Positions 1 to 8,445 are shown, counted from the stretch's first letter. The stretch is 64,000 nucleotides of DNA from Oscillospiraceae bacterium MB08-C2-2 (GCA_035621215.1 CP141729.1:828944-892943), one strand, 5' to 3'. Made by a program: numbers and translations. Notes: a model not told the origin generated them from the sequence alone.

Positions 1-158
1 AGCTTATCCATATCACCTCCGGTTAAAGCCACAATTCCCTGTCTGCCATCCACGCTGACAAATTCAATCCCGGGGATTGCTTGAATTTCTGCGGTAATTG
101 CATCCTCATCTTTTTTATCGTTGATTCCCTGCACATGGAGTATCACTCCGTTTTCCAT
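1..158 (-). CDS. Partial small protein, HMA-like or similar alpha/beta domain
   Basis: Only the first 52 codons are present; the gene leaves the window at its left edge. It starts with ATG at 156-158 behind a good ribosome binding site (AAAGGAGC, about 8 bases upstream). The visible protein begins MENGVILHVQGI and alternates strand, helix (residues 14-27) and strand. This recalls the beta-alpha-beta start of heavy-metal-associated or other ferredoxin-like domains. The CxxC metal motif of copper chaperones is absent from this part. Function is not assigned. Confidence 0.55.
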   Translation of the reverse strand, partial: MENGVILHVQGINDKKDEDAITAEIQAIPGIEFVSVDGRQGIVALTGGDMDK

Positions 159-290
159 CTTTAAAAGCTCCTTTCAATATTTATGCCGGACATGCTGCAT
201 TCATTCGCAAATGCAGCTTCTATTACCATTTAAATAGTATAAATAATCGATCAGGTTTTCTACCGGGCAATTTGTTTTTCATATGATTTC

Positions 291-378
291 TATAGTCAAT
301 GACACACAATGGATGTGCGACAGACAAAACTAACAATCAGAAAATATTCTGACTGATTGTATTGTGTCCATTCCGATA
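291..378. repeat. Palindromic element with TATAGTCAAT end
   Basis: Starts with the ten bases TATAGTCAAT (291-300), which occur at the edge of three other intergenic elements in this window. ACACAAT (304-310) pairs with ATTGTGT (361-367), flanked by AATG/CATT pairing (298-301 with 369-372). Inside is a perfect 8-bp hairpin, ACAATCAG (333-340) with CTGATTGT (353-360). The right end lacks the ACTATA seen in the other copies, so membership of the family is tentative. Confidence 0.4.
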
Positions 379-422
379 TGAAATGCACAAGCCAAAATAT
401 GCAAAGGATTTTGCAAACAAAA

Positions 423-451
423 AAGGATGCCTGCTTATAGCAGACATCCTT
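423..451 (-). terminator. Rho-independent terminator downstream of hpf
   Basis: AAGGATGCCTGC (423-434) pairs with GCAGACATCCTT (440-451) with one mismatch and a five-base loop. Read on the minus strand it is followed by a run of T. It lies about 90 bases past the hpf stop and is the best candidate for ending that transcript. Confidence 0.75.
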
Positions 452-470
452 GAAAGTATACTCATGCTGT

Positions 471-493
471 TTAAAACCACGTTGCGGTTTTAA
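471..493. repeat. GTT-loop hairpin, shared with 46.1 kb
   Basis: TTAAAACCAC (471-480) and GCGGTTTTAA (484-493) form a 9-of-10-bp hairpin with a GTT loop. The right half, CGTTGCGGTTTTAA, recurs exactly at 46149-46162 in another intergenic hairpin, where the left arm differs but still pairs. It lies between the hpf stop and its terminator. Confidence 0.5.
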
Positions 494-539
494 GTCGACA
501 CAACGATAAAAGCACTATTGCAAATGCGGTTAGAACCAA

Positions 540-1064
540 TTACTCTTCGTGTTCAAGAAGGCCGTAATCGCCGCCCTGACGTTTATAAACCACCGAGATT
601 TCGCCATGAGTGCTGTTGCGGAACATAAAGAAGCTGTGCCCCAGCAGATTCATCTGAAGAATTGCCTCCTCCACATCCATGGGCTTGAGGTTAAAGTGCT
701 TGGTTTTCACAATTTTGTAATCTTCTTCAGTACCTACATAATCCTGCTCATAGTCATTGACAAAAGCAGACTTGCGCATTTTCTTTTCCAGCTTGGTTTT
801 GTTTTTGACAATTTGCTTAAAGAGAGCATCCACCACCGCATCCAGAGAATCCAAACGGTCGCCAGTGGTTTTTTCTGCCCGGAAGATCATGCCGGAATCT
901 CTTACAGTCACCTCCACCGTCTCTCTTGAGCCTTCGTTGGTTACAGTAACATAAGCCGCTGTATCCGGTTCAAAAAAGCGATCCAGTTTGGAAAGTTTCT
1001 TCTCCAAACTCTTTTTGAAAGGGTCCCGTATGGTGGTATTCCTTGAAGTGATATGTACCGTCAT
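540..1064 (-). CDS. hpf: Ribosome hibernation promoting factor, long form
   Basis: 174 residues, the length of the long HPF (YvyD-type) of Firmicutes. The N-terminal S30AE domain (about 1-100) binds the small subunit near the mRNA and tRNA sites. The C-terminal domain (about 118-174, containing SFFMFRNSTHGEISVVYKR) dimerises ribosomes into inactive 100S particles. ATG at 1064 follows a GAGGCG site about nine bases upstream. It appears monocistronic, with its own promoter (1137-1166) and terminator (423-451). Assignment is firm from length and the signature C-terminal domain. Confidence 0.95.
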   Translation of the reverse strand: MTVHITSRNTTIRDPFKKSLEKKLSKLDRFFEPDTAAYVTVTNEGSRETVEVTVRDSGMIFRAEKTTGDRLDSLDAVVDALFKQIVKNKTKLEKKMRKSAFVNDYEQDYVGTEEDYKIVKTKHFNLKPMDVEEAILQMNLLGHSFFMFRNSTHGEISVVYKRQGGDYGLLEHEE

Positions 1065-1136
1065 GATTCATCGCCTCGTTTCTGTTATAATGTTCCAGCT
1101 TGTCCTGAAGCCTTTAACAACTGGAACCTTATTTAT

Positions 1137-1166
1137 AGTATACCATAAGAGGCACAAATCAATCAA
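1137..1166 (-). promoter_or_regulatory. Predicted sigma-A promoter of hpf
   Basis: On the minus strand TTGATT (1161-1166) and TATACT (1137-1142) are separated by 18 bases, giving a leader of about 65 bases before hpf. Motif-based inference only. Confidence 0.5.
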
Positions 1167-1203
1167 CGGTTTTATATAAAAACACAAAAAGTTCAGATAT
1201 TTT

Positions 1204-2049
1204 TCATTTTAGGGTCACAGATGCATGGCGGGTAACGTGGCATCCCATATTTACAGCCACGGGCAGACTGGCAATATGAGCGGCAAAGGTTTCAATATGC
1301 ACGCCCAAAGCGGTGGTATCGCCGCCGAAGCCTTGAGGGCCAATGCCGGTAGCGTTGATTTCCCCCAACAGGCGGCTCTCCAGCTCCGCATACAGGGCAT
1401 CTGGATGGCTCTGCCCCACCGGGCGGCATAAAGCCTTCTTGGCCAGCTGAGCGCATTTTTCAAAGCTTCCGCCCATACCAATCCCTACAATAACCGGCGG
1501 GCAAGGATTGCTTCCTGCCGTTTTAACCCAATCGACAATCCAAGCACAAATAGCATCCACCCCAGCCGATGGATTGAACATACGGATTGTACTCATATTC
1601 TCACTGCCTGCCCCTTTGGGTGCCACAGTGATGTGCAGGCTATCCCCGGGAACTATTTGAGTGTGGATGATAGCAGGGGTATTATCCTGTGTGTTAACAC
1701 GGCGCAAAGGATCGGATACCACCGAAAGGCGCAGATAGCCTTCCAAATAGCCCTGCCGCACTCCCTCATTGACAGCGTCATACAGGCTCCCACCTGTAAT
1801 ATGAACCTCCTGCCCCAGCTCCAAAAAGATCACAGCGAGGCCGGTATCTTGGCAGATGGGGATATCCTCTTTACCTGCCAGCATGTAATTGCCAATCAGA
1901 TCAGAAAGCACCTGCTGGCCCAAGGGATGGGTTTCACGGCCGCAGGCAGTATGCAAGGCCTGCTGAATATCGCGGGGCAGCTCCTTGTTGGCACGGATAC
2001 ACAGCGCCTTGACTGCTGCGGTAATATCCGAGGCGTGGATTTCTCTCAT
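1204..2049 (-). CDS. Class I fumarate hydratase (or tartrate dehydratase), alpha subunit
   Basis: Iron-sulfur class I hydro-lyase alpha subunit, about 281 residues. These enzymes add or remove water on fumarate/malate or tartrate. The three cysteines expected to hold the oxygen-sensitive 4Fe-4S cluster are present: C66 (ICQDTG), C199 (FEKCAQ) and C270 (MGCHVT). I chose ATG at 2049 because AGGAAGGGG precedes it; a longer reading frame begins at 2079 inside the upstream gene. A beta subunit is normally encoded next door, but none is seen upstream or downstream here, so the partner must be elsewhere or this locus is a remnant. Fumarase and tartrate dehydratase alpha subunits cannot be told apart from this alone. 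Confidence 0.88.
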   Translation of the reverse strand: MREIHASDITAAVKALCIRANKELPRDIQQALHTACGRETHPLGQQVLSDLIGNYMLAGKEDIPICQDTGLAVIFLELGQEVHITGGSLYDAVNEGVRQGYLEGYLRLSVVSDPLRRVNTQDNTPAIIHTQIVPGDSLHITVAPKGAGSENMSTIRMFNPSAGVDAICAWIVDWVKTAGSNPCPPVIVGIGMGGSFEKCAQLAKKALCRPVGQSHPDALYAELESRLLGEINATGIGPQGFGGDTTALGVHIETFAAHIASLPVAVNMGCHVTRHASVTLK

Positions 2050-2063
2050 AGCCCTTCCCCTTC

Positions 2064-3224
2064 CTATACGATTCGGCAACCGTCGATAAACACCATAGCC
2101 GGCTTGGTTTCCACCGACAGGGGCAAGCCCCCTTCAAGCACCACCAAATCCGCATCCTTACCGGGAGTCAGCGAGCCAATACGGTCAAATAAATCCGCTG
2201 CCTTAGCCGCATTGCAGGTGATGGCCTCCAATGTCTTTCGCTGGTCCAGCCCATGGGTGGCGGCTATAACCGCAGACATAACCAAATAATTAGCCGGAAC
2301 CTCGGGGTGATCGGTGGAGATGGCAATGGGAATACCCGCCTGCGCAAGCTTGGCGCAGTTATCGGGAACCATGTTCCCCAGCTCCGGCTTGCTGCGGGTT
2401 CCCATGAGAGGCCCGCAAATCACATCCGCGCCCATCTCAGCCAGAACATCCGCAATCATATGCCCCTCCGTACAGTGGATGAGGGAAAAAGAAAAACCGA
2501 ATTCTTTGGCGATTCGGATGCCGCTGAGAATATCATAGGCCTGATGGGCGTGGATATGCGCCCGAATCTGCCCGGAAAGCAGTGGGACAAGAGCCTCACA
2601 CTTAGCATCGTATTCCGGTTCCTCCAGCTCATCGTCCTCTGCCGCAGCCTCGCAATCTTCCATGTAGCGCTTGGCCTTGCTCAGCTGCTCCCGAATCAAG
2701 GCGGCAGTGGCCATCCGGGTTACAGGTGCCTGATTCTTATGCCCATAGCACATTTTCGGGTTTTCGCCAAAGGCGAATTTGATAGCCAGTGGCTCCCGGA
2801 CCACCATACGGTCAATCCAGCGACCGTGATTTTTGATGGCACAAATTTGTCCCCCAATGGGATTGGCGCTTCCCGGGCTGACCACCGAGGTGGTAACCCC
2901 CGACTGTGCGGCCTCCGCAAAGCAGCGATCAAAAGGATTGATGGCATCCAGCGCCCGCAGATGGGGGGTAATGGGGTCGGTATCCTCGTTGCCGTCATCC
3001 CCTTCCACACCAAGGCTGTCCCCAAACAGCCCAAGATGGGAATGTGCGTCAATGAAGCCCGGCAGCAAGAGCTTGCCCTGCAAATCGATCATCTCGCCGC
3101 CATATTGGTCGGGGCAAGCGGTCATCGGGCCAAGGGCCGCAATTTTATCCCCCTTAATCAGAAGGAAACCCTCGGGTATATCGGGTCCATCCATAGTGAG
3201 AAGCTGTGCATTTATAAAAAGCAT
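2064..3224 (-). CDS. Amidohydrolase, imidazolonepropionase-like
   Basis: 386-residue metal-dependent hydrolase of the amidohydrolase superfamily. Visible landmarks are DAHSHLG near residue 60 (metal-binding HxH), IRAHIHAHQA and LIHCTEGH (further metal histidines), and ISTDHPEVP (catalytic aspartate). The C-terminal LTPGKDADLVVLEG closes the small beta-sandwich domain. ATG at 3224 has GGAGG ten bases upstream. It sits directly ahead of the fumarase alpha gene (14-base gap to its chosen start), which suggests co-transcription. The substrate is unknown; cyclic amides or dipeptides are typical for relatives. Confidence 0.85.
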   Translation of the reverse strand: MLFINAQLLTMDGPDIPEGFLLIKGDKIAALGPMTACPDQYGGEMIDLQGKLLLPGFIDAHSHLGLFGDSLGVEGDDGNEDTDPITPHLRALDAINPFDRCFAEAAQSGVTTSVVSPGSANPIGGQICAIKNHGRWIDRMVVREPLAIKFAFGENPKMCYGHKNQAPVTRMATAALIREQLSKAKRYMEDCEAAAEDDELEEPEYDAKCEALVPLLSGQIRAHIHAHQAYDILSGIRIAKEFGFSFSLIHCTEGHMIADVLAEMGADVICGPLMGTRSKPELGNMVPDNCAKLAQAGIPIAISTDHPEVPANYLVMSAVIAATHGLDQRKTLEAITCNAAKAADLFDRIGSLTPGKDADLVVLEGGLPLSVETKPAMVFIDGCRIV

Positions 3225-3282
3225 GGCAGTTTTTCCTCCAAAAGTGCAGTAACCGCTCTGAGCGGTTTAGGACAAGTATAAA

Positions 3283-3312
3283 AGGCAGACGTGCCCGGGG
3301 GCACCCCTGCCT
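3283..3312 (-). terminator. Terminator downstream of the yabR-like gene
   Basis: AGGCAG (3283-3288) pairs with CTGCCT (3307-3312). Inside, GTGCCC pairs with GGGCAC. On the minus strand the stem is followed by TTTTAT. It ends the long spore/division operon just before the amidohydrolase gene. A second small perfect hairpin, AACCGCT/AGCGGTT (3251-3267), lies between it and the amidohydrolase start. Confidence 0.8.
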
Positions 3313-3327
3313 ATAATAAAAAACAAA

Positions 3328-3783
3328 TTAACGGGAAGAGCCTCCACGGCGGTTGGTAGAGCCTTTGCGAAGGTTAATGGATTTTTTAAGATCCAGCAGC
3401 TTATCATCACTGGATTGCTTAAACTTGGTCAGCATATCCTCAAAAGGCATTCCCTCTGTGCTTTGAGAGCGGGATTTCCATTCAAAGTTATCTGTCCGGG
3501 GGCCGCTGGTAGAGCGCCGCGGCTGATAAGATTGCTGCGGGGGCGGATTATCCTGCGCTTTCTTGATGGAAAGGCTGATTTTGCCATCTCCGGCAATGTT
3601 GAGAACCTTTACTTTAACCTGTTGATCGGGTTTCAGGAAATCGCTGATTTCCTTCACATAGGTGGTCGATACCTCCGAGATATGTACCATCCCGGTTTTG
3701 TTGCCCGGCAACTCGATAAATGCCCCGAATTTGGTAATGCCTGTGACCTTACCTTCGATAATAGTTCCTACCTCAAGCTGCAT
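3328..3783 (-). CDS. yabR: S1 RNA-binding domain protein, YabR-like
   Basis: 151 residues. An S1 (OB-fold) RNA-binding domain fills residues 1-76 (GTIIEGKVTGITKFGAFIEL, then GMVHISEVS and KISLSIKK). A basic, serine- and proline-rich tail follows, ending GSTNRRGGSSR. The position directly after divIC matches B. subtilis yabR, a general-stress-type S1 protein. Its RNA target is not known from the sequence. ATG at 3783 follows a TAGGAGGATT site. It is the last gene of the cluster before the terminator at 3283-3312. Confidence 0.88.
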   Translation of the reverse strand: MQLEVGTIIEGKVTGITKFGAFIELPGNKTGMVHISEVSTTYVKEISDFLKPDQQVKVKVLNIAGDGKISLSIKKAQDNPPPQQSYQPRRSTSGPRTDNFEWKSRSQSTEGMPFEDMLTKFKQSSDDKLLDLKKSINLRKGSTNRRGGSSR

Positions 3784-3831
3784 ATTGTAGAATAATCCTC
3801 CTAAAAATTTGCTAACATAAATCCTTGCTTT

Positions 3832-4122
3832 TTAATTGCCGGAAACATCGATAAAGACACGTTCTTCAGGGGCCACATAATCCAGCTTATCCCGTGCCAC
3901 CCGCTCAATATAATCTTTATCGTCACCAATAGCAAGCTGGCGTTCCAGCTCTTTATTGGCTATGCGCTGCTGCTCATATTGAACCTGCAGCTGGGCCAGC
4001 TCCTTTTTGCGCTGGCCAACCGAGACCTGCATGTCGATCAAAACAACCGAGGCATAAATCACGAAGGCAAGGAGCATCAAACGAACTATTAAATTTTTAG
4101 TTTGTTTTTTCTTCTGCGCCAT
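3832..4122 (-). CDS. divIC: Septum formation initiator DivIC/FtsB family
   Basis: 96-residue bitopic membrane protein. A basic N-terminus (MAQKKKQTK) precedes one transmembrane helix (about 12-30), then an extracytoplasmic coiled coil (about 34-68) and the DYIERVARDKLDYV motif typical of DivIC/FtsB. It joins FtsL and DivIB/FtsQ in the divisome. Its first codons overlap the end of yabQ by 34 bases, so the two are translationally linked. The size and gene neighbourhood match B. subtilis divIC. Confidence 0.9.
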   Translation of the reverse strand: MAQKKKQTKNLIVRLMLLAFVIYASVVLIDMQVSVGQRKKELAQLQVQYEQQRIANKELERQLAIGDDKDYIERVARDKLDYVAPEERVFIDVSGN

Positions 4123-4664
4123 TTTTTCGACTCCCTGACTTTTGGCTTTCCACGATTTTTTATACGAAAGTCTTTGTACTGATTATACAATAGAACAACC
4201 CTTGTTTTCAAGCGATATTTGAGTGCTTTAATACATTTTTTCAGAATTATTTTTAAATATCCGAAAGGCATAAGTATTATTTTGACAAAATGATACACCA
4301 ACCACCAAATGGGTCGAATAATAAAGCGGTAAATAAACCGCAGGATTGCCTTTATCACCCGGATTATCACTTTGGAAATATTCATAACCAGCCGGCCAGC
4401 CGTAAAATAATAAAGAATAAAACCGAGCAGCTCTCCCACCAGAATGAAAAAACGAATTTGCCCATCCACCTGCTGCATCATAAACCCAAAGGTGACTACC
4501 CCACACAGCAGAAAAAACAGCATGTCTTCTGCAAAGATGATCCCGTTGCTTAGAGGCGCTGCCACCCGGCTGATGCGAAAAAAATCAAACAAAACGCCCA
4601 ATGCGGCCCCAATAAGCAGCGACTGCAAAAAGGTGATGGTTTGGTCTGCCAGATATACCACCAA
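4089..4664 (-). CDS. yabQ: Spore cortex biosynthesis protein YabQ
   Basis: 191 residues. Hydrophobic segments lie at about 10-28, 44-65, 70-90 and 95-140, followed by a very basic cytoplasmic tail (ESKKWRRRKNKLKI). YabQ is a forespore-associated membrane protein needed for spore cortex formation in B. subtilis. It sits between yabP and divIC exactly as in Bacillus and overlaps divIC. The long run of aromatic and basic residues at 100-170 suggests an amphipathic membrane-lying region. Confidence 0.88.
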   Translation of the reverse strand: MVVYLADQTITFLQSLLIGAALGVLFDFFRISRVAAPLSNGIIFAEDMLFFLLCGVVTFGFMMQQVDGQIRFFILVGELLGFILYYFTAGRLVMNISKVIIRVIKAILRFIYRFIIRPIWWLVYHFVKIILMPFGYLKIILKKCIKALKYRLKTRVVLLYNQYKDFRIKNRGKPKVRESKKWRRRKNKLKI

Positions 4665-4681
4665 AGCCTCTTCTCCCCTTT

Positions 4682-4963
4682 TCAGCGAAATAGCTTGGCA
4701 AAAAAGCCGCCCTTATTGGGCTTTTGATCGCTGTAACTGAGAGAATCAATTTCTCCCTCCATGGTCAGCTCACCGGTATCCACATCAATTTTATTGATAT
4801 GCAGATTATTCCCCCGAACAGTCAGTTCCCCCTGCTCGGTAAAGGCGACCACCGTTTCTTCATTAAAGCTGTCAATATCCATCACACCGCTGATGGTCAG
4901 GTTTTTGCGGTTTTCCATAATAATGTTATGCTGCATTTTCAGGACTCTTTTTTCGTCTGCCAT
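4682..4963 (-). CDS. yabP: Sporulation protein YabP
   Basis: About 93 residues starting MADEKRVLKMQHN. YabP/YqfC family proteins are small beta-rich proteins of the mother cell; yabP mutants of B. subtilis have cortex defects. The core NLTISGVMDIDSFNEETVV and LTVRGNNLHINKIDVDTGEL is recognisable. ATG at 4963 is 13 bases past GGGAG; a GTG at 4972 lies closer to that site and may be the real start. The stop is 18 bases before yabQ, and the two genes are surely co-transcribed. Confidence 0.88.
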   Translation of the reverse strand: MADEKRVLKMQHNIIMENRKNLTISGVMDIDSFNEETVVAFTEQGELTVRGNNLHINKIDVDTGELTMEGEIDSLSYSDQKPNKGGFFAKLFR

Positions 4964-5192
4964 GTTGCTCACACCGCTCCCTTCATTTGCTTCTTGCAGG
5001 GCTACAGCATGTATATGCAAAAAAAGGCCGAGGTATACGCACCAAACTTAAAATACGTTTATTTTGGCTTTGTCCATTGCTTTAACAAAAGGCACCATGC
5101 GGATTTTTTCACTTCCCCCTGATTGTGCAGAATCTATAGGCCCAATAGAAAATCCCCTTCTGCACCAGAAGGGGATTCATCATTATGGAAAG

Positions 5193-5435
5193 TCATTCAA
5201 CAATTTCGTAAAGCTCACTGGCACCCTCTTTATTCACATGCTCAGTAACCTGCAGCACACGAACCTTGAGGCCACGGGCACCCAGCTGAATTTCCAGCAG
5301 ATCGCCGGGCTTTACTTCATAAGAAGCCCTCGCTGCTTTTCCGTTGGCGCTGATGCGCCCGGCATCACAGGCTTCATTGGCAATGGTACGCCGCTTAATC
5401 AGGCGGGATACCTTTAAATATTTATCCAAACGCAT
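5193..5435 (-). CDS. rqcP: S4-domain ribosome quality-control factor RqcP (YabO)
   Basis: 80 residues with an S4 RNA-binding fold (MRLDKYLKVSRLIKRRTIAN, then DAGRISANGKAARASYEVK). RqcP acts on obstructed 50S subunits, stabilising the P-site tRNA while RqcH adds C-terminal alanine tails. I chose ATG at 5435 because it matches the family N-terminus and follows AAAAGGA; the frame is open upstream to 5477. It stands between hup and yabP as in other Firmicutes. A 170-base gap separates it from yabP. Confidence 0.9.
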   Translation of the reverse strand: MRLDKYLKVSRLIKRRTIANEACDAGRISANGKAARASYEVKPGDLLEIQLGARGLKVRVLQVTEHVNKEGASELYEIVE

Positions 5436-5556
5436 GGGGATTTTCCGTCCTTTTCTGGCATAATCTCTGCAAAGCACCCGAAAGCAAAGTCTGCTTCTTT
5501 ATGGTACAATGCGAAAAAAGCCGCCCCAAACAAGGCGGCTCTGATCAATATACCAA

Positions 5557-5832
5557 TCAGTCAGCGACAGCTTCCTTAAGGGCTTTACCGGCTTTAAACG
5601 CAGGCAGCTTGCTGGCAGGAATGGGCATGGGCTCCTTGGTTCTGGGGTTGATGCCTTTTCTGGCAGCACGGGATTTTACTTCAAAGGTGCCAAAACCAAC
5701 CAGAGAAACCTTATCGCCATTAACCAGAGCATCGGTAATGGCTTCAATAACAGCAGTAACCGCCTTTTCGCTATCTTTTTTGGTGAGTTCGGATTTTTCC
5801 GCTACAGCACTAATCAATTCTGCTTTTGTCAT
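5557..5832 (-). CDS. hup: DNA-binding protein HU
   Basis: 91-residue nucleoid protein, the standard HU length. The N-terminal dimerisation helices ([20 protein letters not shown]) and the DNA-bending beta arm ([20 protein letters not shown]) with its intercalating proline are both intact. It bends and compacts DNA as a dimer. It sits 24 bases downstream of mazG with AACC TCC (GGAGGTT on the minus strand) as ribosome binding site. The hup-rqcP linkage is common in Clostridia. Confidence 0.96.
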   Translation of the reverse strand: MTKAELISAVAEKSELTKKDSEKAVTAVIEAITDALVNGDKVSLVGFGTFEVKSRAARKGINPRTKEPMPIPASKLPAFKAGKALKEAVAD

Positions 5833-5856
5833 GTTAAATAACCTCCATAAATTTGA

Positions 5857-6660
5857 TTATTCTTTTATTTTTGCCTCTCTCCAGAGGGTATCCAACAGCT
5901 CAATAGAGCTCCCGGGCATATTAATACCCCGATCCTTGGCCAAACCTTCTACAACCGAAAAGCGGTGAATGAACTTATCACAAGCTTTTCCCAGAGCATA
6001 CTCCGGATCTATCTCCAAAAAGCGGGCTACATTAACAACACTAAAAAGCAAGTCGCCCAACTCTTCTAAAATATGGGCGGAAGACTGTTCCTTTATAGCC
6101 TGATCCAGTTCCTCCACCTCGGAGCGCATATCCCGAAAGGCTCTTTCTACATCGGGATAATCAAACCCAACCTTTGCGGCACGGTGCTGCACTTTGGCAC
6201 TGCGCATCAAAGCAGGCAAAACTCTCGGCACATTTTCCAGAACCTCTGTCTGTGTGGTTTGTCCCTTGGTTTGCTTTTTGATATCCTCCCAGTTGCTGAG
6301 AACCTCTTTGGCTGTATCGGCTTTACCATCTCCGAAGATATGCGGGTGACGAACAATCAGCTTTTTACAGATATCATTGCAGACATCTCCAAAGTCAAAG
6401 CTGCTCTGTTCCTCCTCCATACGGGTATGAAACACCACCTGCAGCAGAACATCACCCAGCTCCTCACGGAGAAGAGCGGTATCGCCGCTGTCAATGGCTT
6501 CAACAGCCTCGTAGGTTTCTTCTATAAAATTCTGGCGAATGCTTTGATGAGTCTGCTCTCGATCCCAAGGGCAACCGCCCTCTCCCCTGAGCAAGGCCAT
6601 GATCGCAAGCAGATCTTCTATGGTATAACTATCCTTTAACATAAAAGCCATTTTATACAT
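5857..6660 (-). CDS. mazG: Nucleoside triphosphate pyrophosphohydrolase MazG
   Basis: About 267 residues with two tandem MazG helical domains. Domain one holds EETYEAVEAI and EELGDVLLQVVFH (about 47-86); domain two holds SEVEELDQAI and EELGDLLFSVVNVAR (about 180-215). The paired acidic residues bind Mg2+ for hydrolysis of (d)NTPs to monophosphates. Several ATGs crowd the start; the one at 6660 is six bases after GAGG, while the earliest in frame is at 6666. This is the shorter form lacking the N-terminal tetrapyrrole methylase fusion of Bacillus YabN. Confidence 0.92.
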   Translation of the reverse strand: MYKMAFMLKDSYTIEDLLAIMALLRGEGGCPWDREQTHQSIRQNFIEETYEAVEAIDSGDTALLREELGDVLLQVVFHTRMEEEQSSFDFGDVCNDICKKLIVRHPHIFGDGKADTAKEVLSNWEDIKKQTKGQTTQTEVLENVPRVLPALMRSAKVQHRAAKVGFDYPDVERAFRDMRSEVEELDQAIKEQSSAHILEELGDLLFSVVNVARFLEIDPEYALGKACDKFIHRFSVVEGLAKDRGINMPGSSIELLDTLWREAKIKE

Positions 6661-6699
6661 CCTCAAAGCAAAACCGCATTTTATAAAACCTAACTTATC

Positions 6700-8445
6700 T
6701 TAACCTAAAAAGGAGAGTTTTTCAAGTATTTTCGCAATTTTTTTGCCATTTGGAAGCAACAATGCCTCTTCGCGGGTGATTACCTTTAATAATAATATAA
6801 AAACGAGATAAATGGCACCCCCAATTCCAATGGAAAGCAACACCCCAAACCGGGAATCAACCCGGCTGCTGAGTATTCCAAAGGAAGTATGGGCAGCCAA
6901 ACCGCAAAGTATTCCGCATATTAAAGGGATTATAAGAGTAGATTTTATTTTCAGGTCAAGTCCTGTATGCTTTTTGAGGGAAATCAGGCTGCCGATAAAA
7001 ATAAAACCGTAGCAAACCAACGTTCCCCAAGGGGCTCCGCCGATGTTAACAGACGGTATAGCCACCAGAATATAGTTGGTTATCAGCTTGAGAACAGCAC
7101 CCACAGACATCAAAAGCACCGGAACATGTACCTTGCCAATGGCCTGGTGGATGCTGGTTAAAGGAGCGTTGACCGCCAGAAAAACGGCGCTTATACCCAT
7201 AATCCGCAAAAGAGGCGCCGCAATTGCCACCTCCTGAATGCGGTTGGAATAAAGAAGGCTGAGAATCGGGTGGGATAAAGCAGCAATTCCCAAACCAGCC
7301 GGAATGGCCAAGAGCGCCGCCAGTTTGACTACCGAGCGAATATTCTCTCCCGCTGCTGCCCGCCTGCCCAAGGCCCAGTTGGAGGCAATGGAGGGCAGTG
7401 CACTGACTCCAAAGGCACTGGTGATAGCCGGCACCAAATTGAAAATGGAGATAGTAAGCCCCGAATAGGAGCCGTAAAGATACACAGGCAGATCTTCTGA
7501 GGCAATGCCCGGAGGAAGAAGCCCACTGTAAAGGCTCCGAACCGTATCCCCACCCAGAGCAACAGCCGTCTCCAGCCGCTTCATGATTGATACAAGATCG
7601 ATCACCGAGGTTAGCTGCGCCATAAGAGAGCCTGCGCACACCGGCAGAGCAATGAGCAGCAGAGACTTGAGCAAACGGGAGGCACTGTCCACCTTCTCAC
7701 CGGAAGGCCCTCTGCTTTGCGCCAGTTTGCTCTTTTTAGCGGTAACAAGCAAATACACAGCACCGGCCAAGGTGCTCACGCTAACCCCCAGCATTGCACC
7801 TGCGGCTCCATAGGGCATAACCGCAAGCTTTGCAGCATCCGCATTTTCAACCACTTGGCCAAATACGGCACCTGTCTTTTCATAGTCTTTTAAACCCAGA
7901 TGGATAAACAGGTAAGCAAAAAAAATACCAAAAATCAATTTGCAGATCGCTTCTACAATTTGCGAAACGGCAGTGGGCAGCATGTTGCTCATCCCTTGAG
8001 CGTAGCCTCGAAAAACAGCCATAACACAGCAGAAAAACACAGCAGGAGCAATAGCCAGCACCGCCAGATACGCATTGGGATTGCCCACCCAGCCAACAAA
8101 GGTTTTGGCCCCCAGCACCAGAGTCAGACTCCCCACCCCACCGGTAATGAGAAAAAAAGCCACCGAAAGGCGCCGAATTTTTTCTACGTTTCTATATTGG
8201 CCCCGAGCGGCATTTTCCGAAACCATTTTGGAAACAGCCACCGGAAACCCGGCAGTGGAAAGTAGATTGATGATATTGAATATGCTGTAGGCAGTCATGA
8301 AATAAGCCATGCCGGTTCCCCCCAAGATATTGGTCAGGGGGATTTTATAAACAGCACCAATTACCTTCACCACAACCATAGCGGCCGTGAGAATCATGGC
8401 TCCCTGCAGAAAATTCTGTCGCTGCGCTTTCGGCAATACCGACAC
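6700..8445 (-). CDS. MOP-superfamily flippase, SpoVB/YabM-like
   Basis: 581 residues with about 14 membrane segments (from ILTAAMVVVKVIGAVYKIPL near residue 18 to the C-terminal hydrophobic pair near 515-560). It belongs to the polysaccharide-export/lipid II flippase branch of the MOP superfamily, which includes SpoVB, YabM and MurJ. Its place upstream of mazG matches yabM in B. subtilis, and the cluster as a whole points to cell-wall precursor transport during spore formation. SpoVB and YabM are paralogues, so the exact name is uncertain. Confidence 0.88.
   Translation of the reverse strand: MSVLPKAQRQNFLQGAMILTAAMVVVKVIGAVYKIPLTNILGGTGMAYFMTAYSIFNIINLLSTAGFPVAVSKMVSENAARGQYRNVEKIRRLSVAFFLITGGVGSLTLVLGAKTFVGWVGNPNAYLAVLAIAPAVFFCCVMAVFRGYAQGMSNMLPTAVSQIVEAICKLIFGIFFAYLFIHLGLKDYEKTGAVFGQVVENADAAKLAVMPYGAAGAMLGVSVSTLAGAVYLLVTAKKSKLAQSRGPSGEKVDSASRLLKSLLLIALPVCAGSLMAQLTSVIDLVSIMKRLETAVALGGDTVRSLYSGLLPPGIASEDLPVYLYGSYSGLTISIFNLVPAITSAFGVSALPSIASNWALGRRAAAGENIRSVVKLAALLAIPAGLGIAALSHPILSLLYSNRIQEVAIAAPLLRIMGISAVFLAVNAPLTSIHQAIGKVHVPVLLMSVGAVLKLITNYILVAIPSVNIGGAPWGTLVCYGFIFIGSLISLKKHTGLDLKIKSTLIIPLICGILCGLAAHTSFGILSSRVDSRFGVLLSIGIGGAIYLVFILLLKVITREEALLLPNGKKIAKILEKLSFLG

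Larger units (their letters stand above)
159..539. other. Gene-free stretch between hpf and the left-edge gene
   Basis: No protein gene is seen in these 380 bases. They hold the hpf-side hairpin (471-493), a minus-strand terminator (423-451) and a palindromic element beginning with TATAGTCAAT (291-378). The promoter of the left-edge gene should also lie here but was not pinned down. Confidence 0.6.
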
